This document shows, in pieces, positions 16,383 to 26,721 of a stretch of DNA of 62,259 nucleotides. Position 1 is the stretch's first letter, and each line of letters starts with the position of its first letter. The position numbers were made by a program, and so were the translations under genes. Below the pieces are notes generated by a model, which was not told the DNA's origin, searched no databases, and saw only the letters and a list, made by a program, of their open reading frames with translations. Source of the DNA: Clostridia bacterium (GTDB lineage: Bacteria; Bacillota; DTU025); assembly GCA_034926675.1 (NCBI GenBank), contig JAYFQW010000017.1, positions 1 to 62,259 of the forward strand. Direction: 5' to 3'.

Positions 16383-17417
16383 TCACTCCTTCGTTCCGTT
16401 CGTTCCGTTCAGGCCCTCCCGCTCATATATGCCTGCTATCACCTGCTCTGTGGGAGGATCGGAAATCGTGATATCCTCAATGCGGCCGTGGCGCATGAGC
16501 TCGGTCAGGACCTCATCTATCGATGTCAGCCTCACATCAACCGAGAGCTTCAGATTGGCGCTCTTGTGTTTCAAGAGAGTCACCCCGGGAATGCACGGCA
16601 GGTCCATCGGCTCAGAAAGCCTTGCGCGGACGATCTTGAACCTCAGATAATCGCGGCGAAGCGCCGAAACCGATTCATCAAGGATCAGTTCGCCGTTGTT
16701 GATTATCATCACCCGCCGGCACAGCTCCTCGATATCCCCCACATCATGAGAAGTCAGAAAGACCGTGAGCCCCTCTGCCTGGTTCATCTCTCGGATGAGC
16801 TCGCGGATCCTCCGCTTCGCCACAACATCCAGGCCAATTGTAGGCTCATCCAGGAACAACAAGCGAGGCGAATGAAGCAGTGATGATGCTATCTCGCATC
16901 TCATCCTCTGACCCAGGGAGAGCTTTCGCACAGGTGTGGACATGAACTCGCCCAGCTCGAACAGGTCGGACAGGGTCTGGAGCCTACTCCGGTACTGTCC
17001 GGTCGGAATGTCATAGATCCGTTTGAGAAGGTCGAAGGTATCGCGCGGAGGCAAGTGGTACCAGAGTTGAGACTTCTGGCCGAATACGCTGCCGATCTGC
17101 CTCGCCAGCTTCTGCCTTTCATCCCATGGGGCAACGCCAAGAACAGACGCCCTCCCGGAAGTGGGGTGCAGTATCCCTGTGAGCATCTTGATGGTGGTGG
17201 ACTTCCCGGCCCCGTTTGGGCCGATGAAGGCCAGGATCTCTCCTTCGTCCACTGAGAAGGTCACGTTCCGGACAGCCTCAACCCTTCTGACCGAGGGCCG
17301 CACCATCGCTCTGAAGCTCCCGGAAAGGCCAGGCGGCTTCTGGTGCACATCGAAGGCTTTGCTCAGTGAGTTGACAACTATGGCCTGAGCCCCGCTGCAT
17401 CTATCGTTCATTGACAT
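16383..17417 (-). CDS. ABC exporter ATPase
   Basis: This is the energy-coupling subunit for the two permeases downstream. Walker A is GPNGAGKSTT, the Q-loop region is SVFGQKSQLWYHLPP, the signature is LSLGQRMRCEIA, Walker B is LLFLDEPTIGLD and the switch histidine is in LTSHD. An extension after the ATPase core (from about residue 245) resembles the regulatory tails of ABC-2 ATPases. ATG 17417 has GGAGG 6 nt upstream; the open frame extends to 17471 but overlaps the divergent gene's promoter region. It is the first gene of its operon. Confidence 0.9.
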   Translation of the reverse strand: MSMNDRCSGAQAIVVNSLSKAFDVHQKPPGLSGSFRAMVRPSVRRVEAVRNVTFSVDEGEILAFIGPNGAGKSTTIKMLTGILHPTSGRASVLGVAPWDERQKLARQIGSVFGQKSQLWYHLPPRDTFDLLKRIYDIPTGQYRSRLQTLSDLFELGEFMSTPVRKLSLGQRMRCEIASSLLHSPRLLFLDEPTIGLDVVAKRRIRELIREMNQAEGLTVFLTSHDVGDIEELCRRVMIINNGELILDESVSALRRDYLRFKIVRARLSEPMDLPCIPGVTLLKHKSANLKLSVDVRLTSIDEVLTELMRHGRIEDITISDPPTEQVIAGIYEREGLNGTNGTKE

Positions 17418-17489
17418 CGTCCGCCTCCATTGGGCGCATACTATCGCGGGAAGGCACATGAACGCCGCCATGGCAAGGAGGTATGTCCT

Positions 17490-17711
17490 TTGAGACGCCG
17501 GGAGACGCCCAAAGGAGGGAAGCTCACTCCCTCTGCTTCGAATACGTCGAGAAGCTTCAAGTGCAGTCGCTGCGGAATTACTTATCCCACACCAGAGGCA
17601 TCAGAGCCGCAGGATGCCGGTTCATCAGGATGCATGGTCTGCCCAAACTGCGGGTTTGACAACTGCACGGACCAATCCACGGTAGTCGATGTCTCGAACG
17701 AGGAATACTGA
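17490..17711 (+). CDS. Small zinc-ribbon protein, unknown function
   Basis: This 73-residue basic protein has two CxxC pairs, FKCSRCG and CPNCG, separated by about 30 residues, which is the pattern of a rubredoxin-like zinc ribbon. The tail is acidic and polar. I chose TTG 17490 because AAGGAGG lies 7 nt upstream; the frame is open further back to 17430, but that would put the ribosome site inside the gene. It is divergent from the ABC exporter and convergent with the next gene. No named family is recognised. Confidence 0.7.
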   Translation: MRRRETPKGGKLTPSASNTSRSFKCSRCGITYPTPEASEPQDAGSSGCMVCPNCGFDNCTDQSTVVDVSNEEY

Positions 17712-17720
17712 TGGCTGCAT

Positions 17721-17749
17721 CGGCGCCCGGGCGTTTCGCCCGGGCGCCG
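17721..17749. terminator. Bidirectional terminator-like hairpin
   Basis: A 13-bp perfect GC stem (CGGCGCCCGGGCG with its complement) closes on a TTT loop, exactly between the ends of two convergent genes (17711 and 17784). There is no T-run on either side, so it may work with Rho or as an RNA end-stabilising structure. Confidence 0.6.
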
Positions 17750-17783
17750 GCTGATTGAGAGGCCAGGCGCCGCGCCGCCAAGG

Positions 17784-18488
17784 CTACACCGCGCCGCCGA
17801 TGGATATGGACTCCACCTTCCAACCGAATACCCCAGTGATAAGCGGAATGCCAATTGGTTGGTACTCGAGGACCAGCGGGTTCTGGGAGTTGTTCCAGAT
17901 CGTCAGCTGCCCTCTCATGCACCTGTAGGCGGGAAGGTACACGCGCTTGCCATTCACCTCGACGGGAAAGAGAATCTCCTCTTCCACCCTCAGATCACCT
18001 GCGAAAACCCCTGTAAGGCTCAGGTTGCCCACGCGGAAGTTGTACGCCACGCCGCCGGTTCGCAATTCGTGCAGAACCTCTTTCGACACCCACGGGGCAG
18101 TCCAATCCGTCTCCTTAGGGTCTCTCTGTCCGAAGTTGGGTCCGAACGTACGCCCTCTGGAGAGGCTCTTGAGCCTGCGCGTTCCTGCAGGCCCAAGCGA
18201 ACCGTCTGCAAGCGACCACACCCAGCCGATATCGGCCCAATCAGGGTATTTCGCGTCATGCACGGTAACCTGCCAGGTGTAGTCGGTCACAGCATGCTCA
18301 ATGGTGCGCCTGAACGACATGTACATGCCAGAGTGCATCGGAAGCTCAGTAGTCATAACCTCGTATTCGTATCTGCCGGGCGCCTGTGCCGGGCCGGGCC
18401 CTGATGCGCCCGCACGCGCAACCCAAACCCCGCCTGCCATACAGACCAGGATCAACAGAACGATACCGCATGCGATTTTCCTCGGCAA
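17784..18488 (-). CDS. Exported protein of unknown function
   Basis: This 234-residue product has a clear signal peptide (IACGIVLLILVCMAGGVWVARAGA). The rest is a soluble, beta-rich looking domain with many aromatic residues: YEYEVMTTELPMHSGMYMSF, WQVTVHDAKYP and a C-terminal GIPLITGVFGWKVESISIGG. I see no catalytic motif and do not recognise the family. It ends near a strong hairpin and lies downstream of the amidohydrolase gene on the same strand, 71 bp away, so it may share its transcript. Confidence 0.7.
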   Translation of the reverse strand: MPRKIACGIVLLILVCMAGGVWVARAGASGPGPAQAPGRYEYEVMTTELPMHSGMYMSFRRTIEHAVTDYTWQVTVHDAKYPDWADIGWVWSLADGSLGPAGTRRLKSLSRGRTFGPNFGQRDPKETDWTAPWVSKEVLHELRTGGVAYNFRVGNLSLTGVFAGDLRVEEEILFPVEVNGKRVYLPAYRCMRGQLTIWNNSQNPLVLEYQPIGIPLITGVFGWKVESISIGGAV

Positions 18489-18559
18489 CCTAGAACCACC
18501 TCTCTAGCACACTCAGCTCGTGAACGCGCACAGTCCCCAGGGTAACTGCCATGAGCGCG

Positions 18560-20152
18560 TCATATCCCCTCGCGATACACGAACTCCCCGCCCACCATAG
18601 TGGCCACGACTCTAGCCTCCAGTATCTCCGCAGCAGGTATGGAGAAGATGTCGCGGGAGAGTATGGCGAGATCCGCAAGTGCACCGCGGGATAGTGCGCC
18701 TCTGGTGAGTTCATCCCCGGAGGCCATCGCCGCTCCTGCTGTGTACGCCCTCACGGCCTCCTCCACTGTGAGCCGTTCCTCCAGATACCACCCAGCCTCT
18801 GGCGTGCCATCGAGTTGCCTTCTCACGACCGCCCCGTAGATCCCGCGAATGGGATCTGGAGTCTCCACTGGGGCATCGGAACCGAAAGCCAGAGTCGCAC
18901 CGCTCTTCGCAAGCGAGCGGAATGCATACGCCCACCTGCTTCTCTTCCCCCAGTTCCTGTCGGCGACTGGAATATCGCTCACCACATGGATCGGCTGCAT
19001 GGAAGCTACGACCCCCAGATCCGCGAACCGGCGCACGTCCTCCGGATGAAGCAACTGTGCATGCTCGATCCTATGACGCAGGCGCCTTCGGGCGCTCTCC
19101 TCCTTCACGGTCTCCAGGATGTCCAGGACGTCCCGATTCGCTCTATCCCCGATGGCGTGCACGGCGCAGGATATTCCAGCCAGGACGGCCCTGCCCACAA
19201 GCTCAGCGATCTCCTCTTTGGACGTCACCTCAATTCCGGTGTTCCTCGGGTTGCCCTCATATGGCCTGAGGAGACGCGCCGTCTGAGACCCCAAGGCCCC
19301 GTCGGCGAACAGCTTGAGGGAGCCGATCTTGAGCCATTCGTCGCCGAAGCCAGATGACAGGCCCATGTCGATAGCGTCATCCAGGTTGTCCTTGGCAATC
19401 CCGTGGACAACCCGAAGCTTCAGGCGCCCGGTAGTTCGCAGCAACTGCAGAGCCTCGAAGGCCCCGGCTCCTTCCATGTTATGGATCCCCGCGATCCCCA
19501 TCCGGTGAAGCCCTGCCTGTGCCCTCTCCATAGCATCGGCAGAGGCCTCGCACCCCGGATCTGGTATTACCCTCTCCACTAGTTGCGAGGCGGTCTCACG
19601 AAGGATTCCAGAGGCCTGCCTCGATTCGTCGTCGCGGACTATCTCCCCACCCTCTGGATTTGGAGTATCGATTCCGACGCCCGCAAGGCGAAGCGCTGCG
19701 GTATTCACCCACATCGCGTGCAGATCCTTGCTATACAGTGCGACTGGGTTGCGCGGCGCCACGGAATCCAGATATGATCTGTCGGGGAGTCCGGCGCCGG
19801 GCCAGATGTTCTTGTTCCATCCTCGTCCAACGATCCATGCGCCAGGCTTTACATGTTCCACTGCCTTCTCGACTGCAGACGCAGCCTCTTCTGGGGCTTT
19901 AGCCTTCTCCACGTCGATGCTGTCCAGCCCGATGGAGAATAGCTTGAAATGAATGTGGGAGTCGGTGAACGCGGGAACAAGAACCTTCCCGCCCAGGTCA
20001 ATTCGTTCGAAACTATCATCCACCGCTGACGCGGCTTCCGAATCAGTGCCACACGCGATGACTCGCTTCCCCACGCAGGCTAACGCTTGGCAGAACGGAC
20101 GCCGCCCAGACGCAGTGTACACCTTCCCGCCAGTGAACAAGTATCTTCCCAA
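18560..20152 (-). CDS. Amidohydrolase (YtcJ-like, Amidohydrolase_3 family)
   Basis: This metal-dependent hydrolase of the amidohydrolase superfamily is about 530 residues, normal for YtcJ-type proteins. Visible motifs are the metal site [16 protein letters not shown], the [13 protein letters not shown] strand end, HRIEHAQLL and the final [15 protein letters not shown]. Substrates of this group are mostly unknown. The start is most likely TTG 20152, with GGGAGG 7 nt upstream; the frame is open to 20179. It is divergent from the acyl-CoA dehydrogenase gene, with a 164-bp space showing no clear promoter. Confidence 0.88.
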   Translation of the reverse strand: MGRYLFTGGKVYTASGRRPFCQALACVGKRVIACGTDSEAASAVDDSFERIDLGGKVLVPAFTDSHIHFKLFSIGLDSIDVEKAKAPEEAASAVEKAVEHVKPGAWIVGRGWNKNIWPGAGLPDRSYLDSVAPRNPVALYSKDLHAMWVNTAALRLAGVGIDTPNPEGGEIVRDDESRQASGILRETASQLVERVIPDPGCEASADAMERAQAGLHRMGIAGIHNMEGAGAFEALQLLRTTGRLKLRVVHGIAKDNLDDAIDMGLSSGFGDEWLKIGSLKLFADGALGSQTARLLRPYEGNPRNTGIEVTSKEEIAELVGRAVLAGISCAVHAIGDRANRDVLDILETVKEESARRRLRHRIEHAQLLHPEDVRRFADLGVVASMQPIHVVSDIPVADRNWGKRSRWAYAFRSLAKSGATLAFGSDAPVETPDPIRGIYGAVVRRQLDGTPEAGWYLEERLTVEEAVRAYTAGAAMASGDELTRGALSRGALADLAILSRDIFSIPAAEILEARVVATMVGGEFVYREGI

Positions 20153-20316
20153 AATGGTCCCTCCCAGCATCCTGCTCATCTTTGTCTATTTCAGCAACCC
20201 GCCCTCTTTTCCTGCCTAATGTGACCATTGAAGGAGTCGAACAGCCGTCATCGAAGTATCCATGTAGGAGAACCAATAGGTTGCGGCTCGGCTGCAGGCG
20301 AAGGGATGGTGGCGCT

Positions 20317-21171
20317 GTGTCGTCCATCGGGAGAGTTGCCGTTATCGGTGCTGGGCAGATGGGCTCCGGCATAGCTCAGGTGGCGGCTTCCGCCGGCATG
20401 GAGGTAGTCCTCCTCGATGTGTCGGTCGAGTGCGTCAAGCGCGGTATCGAGCGAATCGCCAAGAATCTGGCCAAGCTTGTTGAGAAGGCGCGCATCAGCG
20501 CCGACGAAAGCGATGCCATTCGCAGAAGGGTGACTACGGCTCTCGATCTGGGCGAAGCGAAAGATGCAGACCTGGTGATCGAAGCAGTGGTCGAGGATCC
20601 GAAAGCCAAGGCTGAGCTGTTCCGCAGGCTCGCGATGATCTGCGCCCCTGAGGCCATCTTCGCATCGAACACATCGTCCATATCAATTACATCCTTGGGC
20701 CGGGATTCGGGACGTCCAGATCGCTTCATCGGAATGCACTTCATGAACCCCGTTCCAGTCATGCAGCTCGTGGAGGTCGTTCGTGGGCTCGAGACGTCCG
20801 ACGAGGTGTGCCGGACCATCGTGGACCTGGCGCGCAGGATGGGCAAGGAGCCTGTGGTCGTTCGCGATTCCGCCGCGTTCGTGGTGAACAGGATAGCCAT
20901 ACCCATGATCAATGAGGCAGTGTACTGCTTGATGGAAGGGGTATCGGACGCAGCGGGCATTGATGCCTGCACCAAACTGGGGCTCAACCATCCCATGGGG
21001 CCGCTCGCCCTCGCGGATCTGATCGGCCTCGACACAGTTCTTTCAATCCTGGAAGTCATGGTGGCTGAGACTGGCGACCCGAAGTACCGGCCATGTCCAC
21101 TCCTGAGAAGGATGGTTGCAGCTGGTCACCTTGGAAGGAAGTCTGGGCGCGGCTTCTACGCGTACTCCTAA
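20317..21171 (+). CDS. 3-hydroxybutyryl-CoA (3-hydroxyacyl-CoA) dehydrogenase
   Basis: The enzyme oxidises or reduces 3-hydroxyacyl-CoA with NAD(P). A Rossmann site [15 protein letters not shown] begins the protein. [11 protein letters not shown] and the catalytic-histidine segment [15 protein letters not shown] follow, then the C-terminal helical domain with [18 protein letters not shown]. The length of 284 residues matches stand-alone Hbd enzymes. GTG 20317 fits the family's usual start; the frame is open to 20182 but that extension has no family resemblance. The stop overlaps the ATG of the crotonase frame (TAATG), so the pair is coupled and probably catalyses sequential steps. Confidence 0.93.
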   Translation: MSSIGRVAVIGAGQMGSGIAQVAASAGMEVVLLDVSVECVKRGIERIAKNLAKLVEKARISADESDAIRRRVTTALDLGEAKDADLVIEAVVEDPKAKAELFRRLAMICAPEAIFASNTSSISITSLGRDSGRPDRFIGMHFMNPVPVMQLVEVVRGLETSDEVCRTIVDLARRMGKEPVVVRDSAAFVVNRIAIPMINEAVYCLMEGVSDAAGIDACTKLGLNHPMGPLALADLIGLDTVLSILEVMVAETGDPKYRPCPLLRRMVAAGHLGRKSGRGFYAYS

Positions 21172-21188
21172 TGGCGGAGGTGAGCGAT

Positions 21189-21953
21189 TTGGCGGATGAA
21201 ACCGTTATCCTCCATGTAGATCAGGAGATTGCGGTCATCACGATATCCGGGCCGGCATCGCTGAACGCCCTGGGCAGCACGGTCCTGGCGGAACTCGGCC
21301 AAGCCCTCGCGCAGGTTCGAATCAACAGGGCGATTCGCGCCCTCATCATCACCGGCGCCGGCAGTCGAGCCTTTGTGGCAGGCGCCGACATCGCAGAGAT
21401 GAGGGATCTCACTCCAGAGGGCGCCGTCGCTTTCTCCCGACGCGGACAGGCGGTGTTCGCGGCAATCGAGGAGTTGCCTATGCTATCCATCGCGGCCGTG
21501 AACGGGTACGCCCTGGGCGGAGGGTGCGAGCTTGCACTGGCATGCGATATCCGGATAGCATCGTCAAATGCTCAGTTCGCCCAGCCTGAGACTGGTCTGG
21601 GCATAATCCCGGGCTTCGGCGCCACAGTTAGGCTGCCGCTCGCCGTGGGACGGTCAAGAGCAGCCCAGATGATACTAACGGGCAGGAAGCTGAATGCCGA
21701 TGAGGCATTGTCGGCGGGGCTCGTGTCGGAGGTAGTAGCACAGGATGCCCTGCTCGCCAGGGCACTCGAGATAGCGCGGGACGCCGCGGCGAAGAGCCCG
21801 ACAGCCATTGCCCACGCGAAGCGATGCCTGGCTGCGAGCGCGGAGCTATTCGAGCGTGAGGCCGAGGAGTTCGGGAAGTGCTTCGAGACAGATCAGCCAC
21901 GAGAGGGAATGTCCGCATTTCTGGAGCGTCGAAGGCCTGAATTCTCAAGGTAG
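21189..21953 (+). CDS. Enoyl-CoA hydratase/isomerase (crotonase family)
   Basis: The enzyme hydrates 2-enoyl-CoA or performs a related crotonase reaction. It has the oxyanion-hole segments AFVAGADIAEM and NGYALGGGCELALACD, and the catalytic glutamate region FAQPETGLGIIPGFG. The second glutamate of hydratases is visible in the ETGLG strand. TTG 21189 is preceded by GGAGGTGA at 5 nt and is the best start; ATG 21171, overlapping the previous stop, would add six residues. With the dehydrogenase it gives half of a beta-oxidation or butyrate-type cycle; thiolase and acyl-CoA dehydrogenase are not in the window. Confidence 0.92.
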   Translation: MADETVILHVDQEIAVITISGPASLNALGSTVLAELGQALAQVRINRAIRALIITGAGSRAFVAGADIAEMRDLTPEGAVAFSRRGQAVFAAIEELPMLSIAAVNGYALGGGCELALACDIRIASSNAQFAQPETGLGIIPGFGATVRLPLAVGRSRAAQMILTGRKLNADEALSAGLVSEVVAQDALLARALEIARDAAAKSPTAIAHAKRCLAASAELFEREAEEFGKCFETDQPREGMSAFLERRRPEFSR

Positions 21954-21994
21954 GGTCGGATCTTCGGCCAGCAGTTGAGATGAGGTTTCCACAC

Positions 21995-24994
21995 ATGCAA
22001 GTGTCTCTCCAGATCCGAGAGCGGCGACCTGCAGTCGCTGGCCGCAAACTCGCCGCCTTCACAACAGCAATGCTACTAGTATTCGCAGCGCTCGCATGCG
22101 CTCAAACCGGGGGTGATGTGGGCGATGTTCTTATATCGAAATCCACGATCATCCCATTGGGCCCTGGGGTTACCCTGGAACGCCGGAATTCACTCACGGC
22201 TGCGGGCTGGCTGCAGATGTCCATTATCATGGCGGACCTGTCGTCCCCCTACGTCACGGTCGCCCCATTTCTGGCAGGCAATGTGCTTACATCTCCCGCC
22301 AGAGTAACGTCGATCGCCTCCAGCTGGGGCCTGGCAGCCGCCGTAAATGGGGATTTCTTCGACATGGGCGCGACCGGAGCGCCTCTCTCATTTGCGGCCG
22401 CTGGCGGCGACATGATCCGATCCCCCCGAGTCGACCCGGACTTCGCCTCTATCGCAGTACTCAGCTCTGGCACAGGGATTCTCGGCGAGTGGCGATGGCA
22501 GGGTTCGCTTGTGCGGATCGACGCTCAGGGCAGCACCGCCTCGGATCCCAATCTAGAGGCGCCGGCAGACTGTACTGCGGATTCCTCCACAGGGACGGTC
22601 GCTCTCGCAACGCCAAGCAATGCGTCGATGGCCCTCTCCGGGATGAACGAGGTATCCGTGCCCGCCAACGGCGCCATACTCTACGATCACCGATGGGCTC
22701 AGAACCAACGCCCGGTCAGGAATGACATATCCTACATCCGAATCAGACACGGGGTCATCGAATCCCGCGGGACCGGCTGGCCGCCCCCAGACACTCCGCC
22801 GCCGCCGAAAGCAGCGCCCGATCCCGTTATCGCTCCAGAATCATATCCCCCTGTGCCCCAACCTGAACAGGAGACCTTCACGAGGGCGCCTGCGCAGGAG
22901 TGGGAACCTGCGGTGGACATAGTAATGCGCGGCGCCGCGAACGATGCCTCCAAACCATTCTCTATAGGAGATTCAGTGATGATCGAAGGGCGGTTCCTGC
23001 CGGACCTTCCGGACCTCAGTTCGGCATTCTCCGGAAAGCCGGTACTGGTGCGAAGTGGGCTTGTCCAGCCGAACCTCGACCGACACACGGGCATTCAGGG
23101 CGGACAGCCGGCGCCTCGAACAGCTGCGGGTCTGTCGTGCGATGGAAGGGTCCTGATACTGGTGGCAGTAGATGGCAGGGTCCAGGGATCAAGGGGTGTG
23201 ACACTACCCGAACTGGCGAGGATCATGGTCTCACTCGGTGCGCAGGACGCTCTGAATCTCGATGGAGGAGGTTCAACCGCTGCAGCAGTCCGAAACCCCA
23301 CTCAGAACACGGTGTCCCTGGCAAGCCGTCCATCCGGAGGAGCGGAAAGGCCAGTGCCCTATGCAGTTGGAGTGCAGACAGCGGAGGGCGTCGCGGTGAA
23401 TGCCGTCGATTCCAGGGGTTCAATTGCGGTATTCGTGTGGGTATCAGTGTACGACACACAGTCGTATGCCTCCTCCGGCAGGCCGCTCGGCACGTTCCCA
23501 TCTCTTGCAGCCGCGGTGAATGGGGGCGCCTCAGCCTTCGTAGCGCCAGAGGTGACCATCCCCGTGGGCGGGCAGGCCTTGCTCGCAGCCGAGCTGCTCG
23601 ACTCCTCGGCGCGAGTGGTGTCGCCTGATTCTTTAGGCACGGTCCCAGTGGAGTGGTCAGTCACTCCTCCCAAAGGCACGCCGCAGGGCGCCGAGGCCGC
23701 GAGCCTGCTCTCGGTGTCTTCCGACACCCTGACTGCCATTCTGGCGCCACCCCGCGAAGGTCGATATGAAGTGAAGGCCACCGGCGCTGGGCTCAACAGA
23801 GTGCTGTTTGCAGTGAGAGCGCAGCGTCGCGATGACGCGCCAACACTGCCTCTATCATCGAACGGCACGGGATCGGCAGGGTCTGTGAAGCGGATATTGA
23901 TGGAAACGTTCGAGACGGGCAATGGATGGTGGGGGGCTGGCTCCCCTTCGGCGATGGCCTCTCGCGCATGGACATCCACTCCTCCGGATACGACTTACGC
24001 GGCGCTGCCTCCATCGGCGCCCTCATCATCCTACACTGCTGTCCCAGTCGGAAAGCCATTCGGGCAAGCCGCCGCCCTGGCCTACGATTTCACATCTCCA
24101 GAAGGCACTCGCGCCGCCTATCTGAGGCCCCCAGCGCAAGTGAGACTGCCCGCAGGCAGTGTCGCGCTGGGCCTGTGGGTCTACGGAGACTCAGGAGAGC
24201 ACTGGCTTCGAGCAACACTCGCTGACAGTACAGGCCAAAGGATGCCGATAGACTTCCCGAGGATAAGCTGGAACGGGTGGAGGTATGTTGAGGCGACTAT
24301 TCCGGCAGCCCTGGCGCAGCCAGTCACCCTTGAGCAAGTGTATCTCGTGGAGTTCAGGCCGGAGCTTGTTGGAGCAGGGGTGATCTACATCGACGATATT
24401 CAGCTGATGGTTGCTTCAGCGGGTCCGTGGCCAGTCGGCGCCGATCTAGCGGCAACGATCGAGGCCGCCGCGGCGCTCACACTCACAGCAGCGCCAACTG
24501 AGGTTGGCGCGCCGCTTTCGGCAAAGTCCTCCGGAGGTCATCGGGCAATCGAGGTGGATGTCTCGCGGTCTCCGCTTCCATGGCGCGAGCTCATCGCAGA
24601 GCTCGAGTCGTTCAGATCGTCAGATGATGTGCAGCTCACAGTGGTCCTCCAAGGCGGATTCGCAGTCGATCCAGCTACCCGGACGCCTGGAGGATCGTTC
24701 AAGGATCCTCTCGAAGCAGAATTGCTCCTGCGATCGCTATCAGCCTGTGCGGATGGATCCACCCAGGTCACCCTCGTCCAGACTGCCCCGATAGCCTCTG
24801 GCGACAGCTGGATATCGGTTGATGGTGTGACAGTCGTGTTCCTGGCCCGCCCAAATGCAACAGGGAACGGCCCGCGCGCCGCCGCGCAGCCGTCCCCTAG
24901 TCAGCAGGTTCAGCCTCTCGTTACCTCTTGGAGAACTGAGGCGCCTTGCGGGCCTTCTTCAGCCCGTACTTCCTGCGCTCTTTCATCCTAGGGT
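21995..24994 (+). CDS. Large exported phosphodiester glycosidase (NAGPA) family protein
   Basis: The product is close to 1000 residues and has an N-terminal signal region ([16 protein letters not shown]). The NAGPA-type domain shows [11 protein letters not shown] and later [13 protein letters not shown] with VPYAVGVQ, the catalytic core of phosphodiester glycosidases. A Pro-rich linker ([10 protein letters not shown]) interrupts the domain near residue 270. Downstream are an Ig-like stretch and a jelly-roll-like region ([17 protein letters not shown] to [10 protein letters not shown]) that may bind carbohydrate. ATG 21995 has GAGG 9 nt upstream; ATG 21980 is an alternative. The last 25 codons run over the 3' end of rpsI on the other strand. 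Confidence 0.85.
24863..24897 (-). terminator. Terminator hairpin after rpsI
   Basis: In minus-strand RNA a 9-bp stem (24863-24871 with 24889-24897) forms, including one G-U pair, 24 nt after the rpsI stop. The loop is GC-rich and a weak T-rich stretch follows. The same bases code for the tail of the convergent glycosidase gene, where the plus-strand RNA would have an A-C mismatch. This suggests the structure serves rpsI. Confidence 0.6.
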
Positions 24995-25313
24995 CACGTG
25001 TGAGGAAGCCAGCCTTCTTCAGCGCCGATCGCAGATCCGGATCGGCCTCGATGAGCGCCCTGGCTATGCCATGGCGCACAGCGCCGGCCTGCCCTGCGAC
25101 TCCTCCGCCCTCCACATCGGCGATGACGTCGTACTTTCCGACGGTCTCAGTCACTGCGAACGGGCCATTCACAACCAGCTCAAGAGTGCGTCGGCCGAAA
25201 TACGCGTCGATCGGCTTTTCATTGACCAGAATGCTGCCGCTCCCCGGCAGGATTCTCACACGGGCGACCGAGCACTTCCGCCTGCCCGTTGCCATGTACT
25301 GCAACTGCGCCAC
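24921..25313 (-). CDS. rpsI: Ribosomal protein uS9
   Basis: This 30S subunit protein has a C-terminal tail that reaches the P-site t[15 protein letters not shown] starts the domain, [19 protein letters not shown] is the conserved core, and the tail ends [11 protein letters not shown] as expected. GTG 25313 gives the usual 130-residue length and has AAAGGGG upstream; the open frame to 25343 overlaps rplM. It is the last gene of the whole minus-strand cluster and is co-transcribed with rplM. Confidence 0.97.
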   Translation of the reverse strand: MAQLQYMATGRRKCSVARVRILPGSGSILVNEKPIDAYFGRRTLELVVNGPFAVTETVGKYDVIADVEGGGVAGQAGAVRHGIARALIEADPDLRSALKKAGFLTRDPRMKERRKYGLKKARKAPQFSKR

Positions 25314-25339
25314 AGAATTATCCCCTTTCCTCGCCCGGA

Positions 25340-25777
25340 TCAAACCGTTATTTCGAGCGGCTCAGGTTTCTGCGCCGCGTGCGGATGCTCTGACCCAGCG
25401 TACACCTTCAGCTTCATGCCCATCTTACGACCTAGCCTGGTGTGGGGAAGCATCCCCTTCACGGCTTTCTCGATCACTCGCTCTGGCTTGGTCGCAAGGA
25501 ACTTCTCATAGGTAATCTGTCGAATTCCGCCTGGATAGCCAGTGTGCCAGTAGTGGATCTTCTTCTCCAGCTTGTTCCCTGTGAGCACTATCTGCTCGGC
25601 GTTGATGACTATCACGTGGTCTCCAACATCGATGAATGGCGTGTACATCGCTTTGTGCTTGCCCTTCAAGACCTGGGCTACCTCACTTGCGAGCCTGCCC
25701 AGAGGCTTCCCGGCAGCATCCACCACAAACCACTTGCGGGTTATATCCTCCGGACTCGGAGTGAATGTGGCCGACAT
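25340..25777 (-). CDS. rplM: Ribosomal protein uL13
   Basis: This is a 50S assembly protein. [21 protein letters not shown] opens the fold; [17 protein letters not shown] and [25 protein letters not shown] are diagnostic. ATG 25777 lies 7 nt after GGGAGG. The rplM-rpsI pair has its own promoter inside the end of truA. Confidence 0.97.
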   Translation of the reverse strand: MSATFTPSPEDITRKWFVVDAAGKPLGRLASEVAQVLKGKHKAMYTPFIDVGDHVIVINAEQIVLTGNKLEKKIHYWHTGYPGGIRQITYEKFLATKPERVIEKAVKGMLPHTRLGRKMGMKLKVYAGSEHPHAAQKPEPLEITV

Positions 25778-25817
25778 CCAGTTCCCTCCCAGCTTCAACT
25801 GCTCGTCTGAGTATGGT

Positions 25818-25845
25818 CAGTGGGTCCGGGGTTAAGGCGCCACTG
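25818..25845 (-). promoter_or_regulatory. rplM leader stem-loop (candidate L13 leader)
   Basis: CAGTGG and CCACTG pair over 6 bp around a 16-nt loop in the roughly 80-nt leader between the promoter and rplM. L13 leaders with autoregulatory roles are known in Firmicutes. I cannot confirm the consensus, so this is a candidate only. Confidence 0.35.
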
Positions 25846-25864
25846 GTACAAAACTCACGAGGCA

Positions 25865-25893
25865 ATTCTAATATAGCAGCAATACACTGTCAA
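25865..25893 (-). promoter_or_regulatory. Sigma-A promoter of rplM-rpsI
   Basis: A perfect TTGACA (25888-25893) is spaced 17 bp from TAGAAT (25865-25870) on the minus strand. The -35 overlaps the truA stop codon, so the promoter is internal to the cluster. Confidence 0.85.
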
Positions 25894-26720
25894 GGACGGG
25901 CAAGGTCCGCAAGGGGTTCGGGATACGCCACCCGAACCAGATACAAACCATCTGGCGGAGCAGTTGCGGGGCCTAGCGACCTATCGCGCGAAGCAAGAAG
26001 CCGCGCTGGCGCCTCCATGTCCGTCCGTCCGCTGCCCACATCGAGCAGCGCCCCGACGATTATCCGCACCATTTTGTAAAGAAACCCATCCGCCTCTGCC
26101 TCAACTACTATGAGTCCGAGGTCTAGTGCGCCTAGCTCCTCCGTGCGCACTTCCAGGCGGTTCACCGTCCGGACGGTGGTCTTAGCGGACGACCCAGTGG
26201 CTGAGAATGCCGCGAAGTCGTGCCTGCCAACCAGAACAGCCCCTGCCATGGCCATGGCATCAGCCGATAGGCTGCCTCGGGTCGCCAGGGCCCTGCCCGA
26301 AAGGACCGCCGCCCCACGTCGAGCCGCTGGGCTCTCGCCTCCGCCAGGGACTATGAGGTACCTGTATACCTTGGAGATCGCATCGTACCTCGCGCTAAAG
26401 CCTGGCGGCGACTCAAATGACCTCAAGATCCGTATGTCTTTCGGCAACGCCGTGTTGAGAGCTGGGGCGTACCTGTCCGCCGGTATTCGCGATTCTGTGT
26501 GGAAGTTCGCAACCTGCCCCAGCGCATGGACCCCTGCGTCGGTCCTCCCCGCCCCAGTGATCCTGGCGCGCTCTCCCGTCACGCACGCAATTGCCTGCTC
26601 CAGTTCGCCCTGGATGGTCCGTGGCGGCGCCCCCGCGCCGCACTGCCCACCAGAGGTCTGGATCTGGAATCCCCGATACCCAGCGCCCACATACTCAACC
26701 ACCAGCCCAATGTTGCGCAT
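25890..26720 (-). CDS. truA: tRNA pseudouridine(38-40) synthase
   Basis: TruA converts uridine to pseudouridine in the tRNA anticodon stem-loop. The catalytic Asp is in GAGRTDAGVHALGQVANF. YRGFQIQ, FSARYDAISKVYRYLI and FLYKMVRIIVGALLDVG follow in the right order. At 276 residues it is slightly long because of a Gly-rich insertion after FQIQ. It starts 1 bp after the ecfT stop, as in many Firmicutes, where ecfA1-ecfA2-ecfT-truA-rplM-rpsI is a standard order. Confidence 0.95.
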   Translation of the reverse strand: MRNIGLVVEYVGAGYRGFQIQTSGGQCGAGAPPRTIQGELEQAIACVTGERARITGAGRTDAGVHALGQVANFHTESRIPADRYAPALNTALPKDIRILRSFESPPGFSARYDAISKVYRYLIVPGGGESPAARRGAAVLSGRALATRGSLSADAMAMAGAVLVGRHDFAAFSATGSSAKTTVRTVNRLEVRTEELGALDLGLIVVEAEADGFLYKMVRIIVGALLDVGSGRTDMEAPARLLASRDRSLGPATAPPDGLYLVRVAYPEPLADLARP

Positions 26721-26721
26721 G

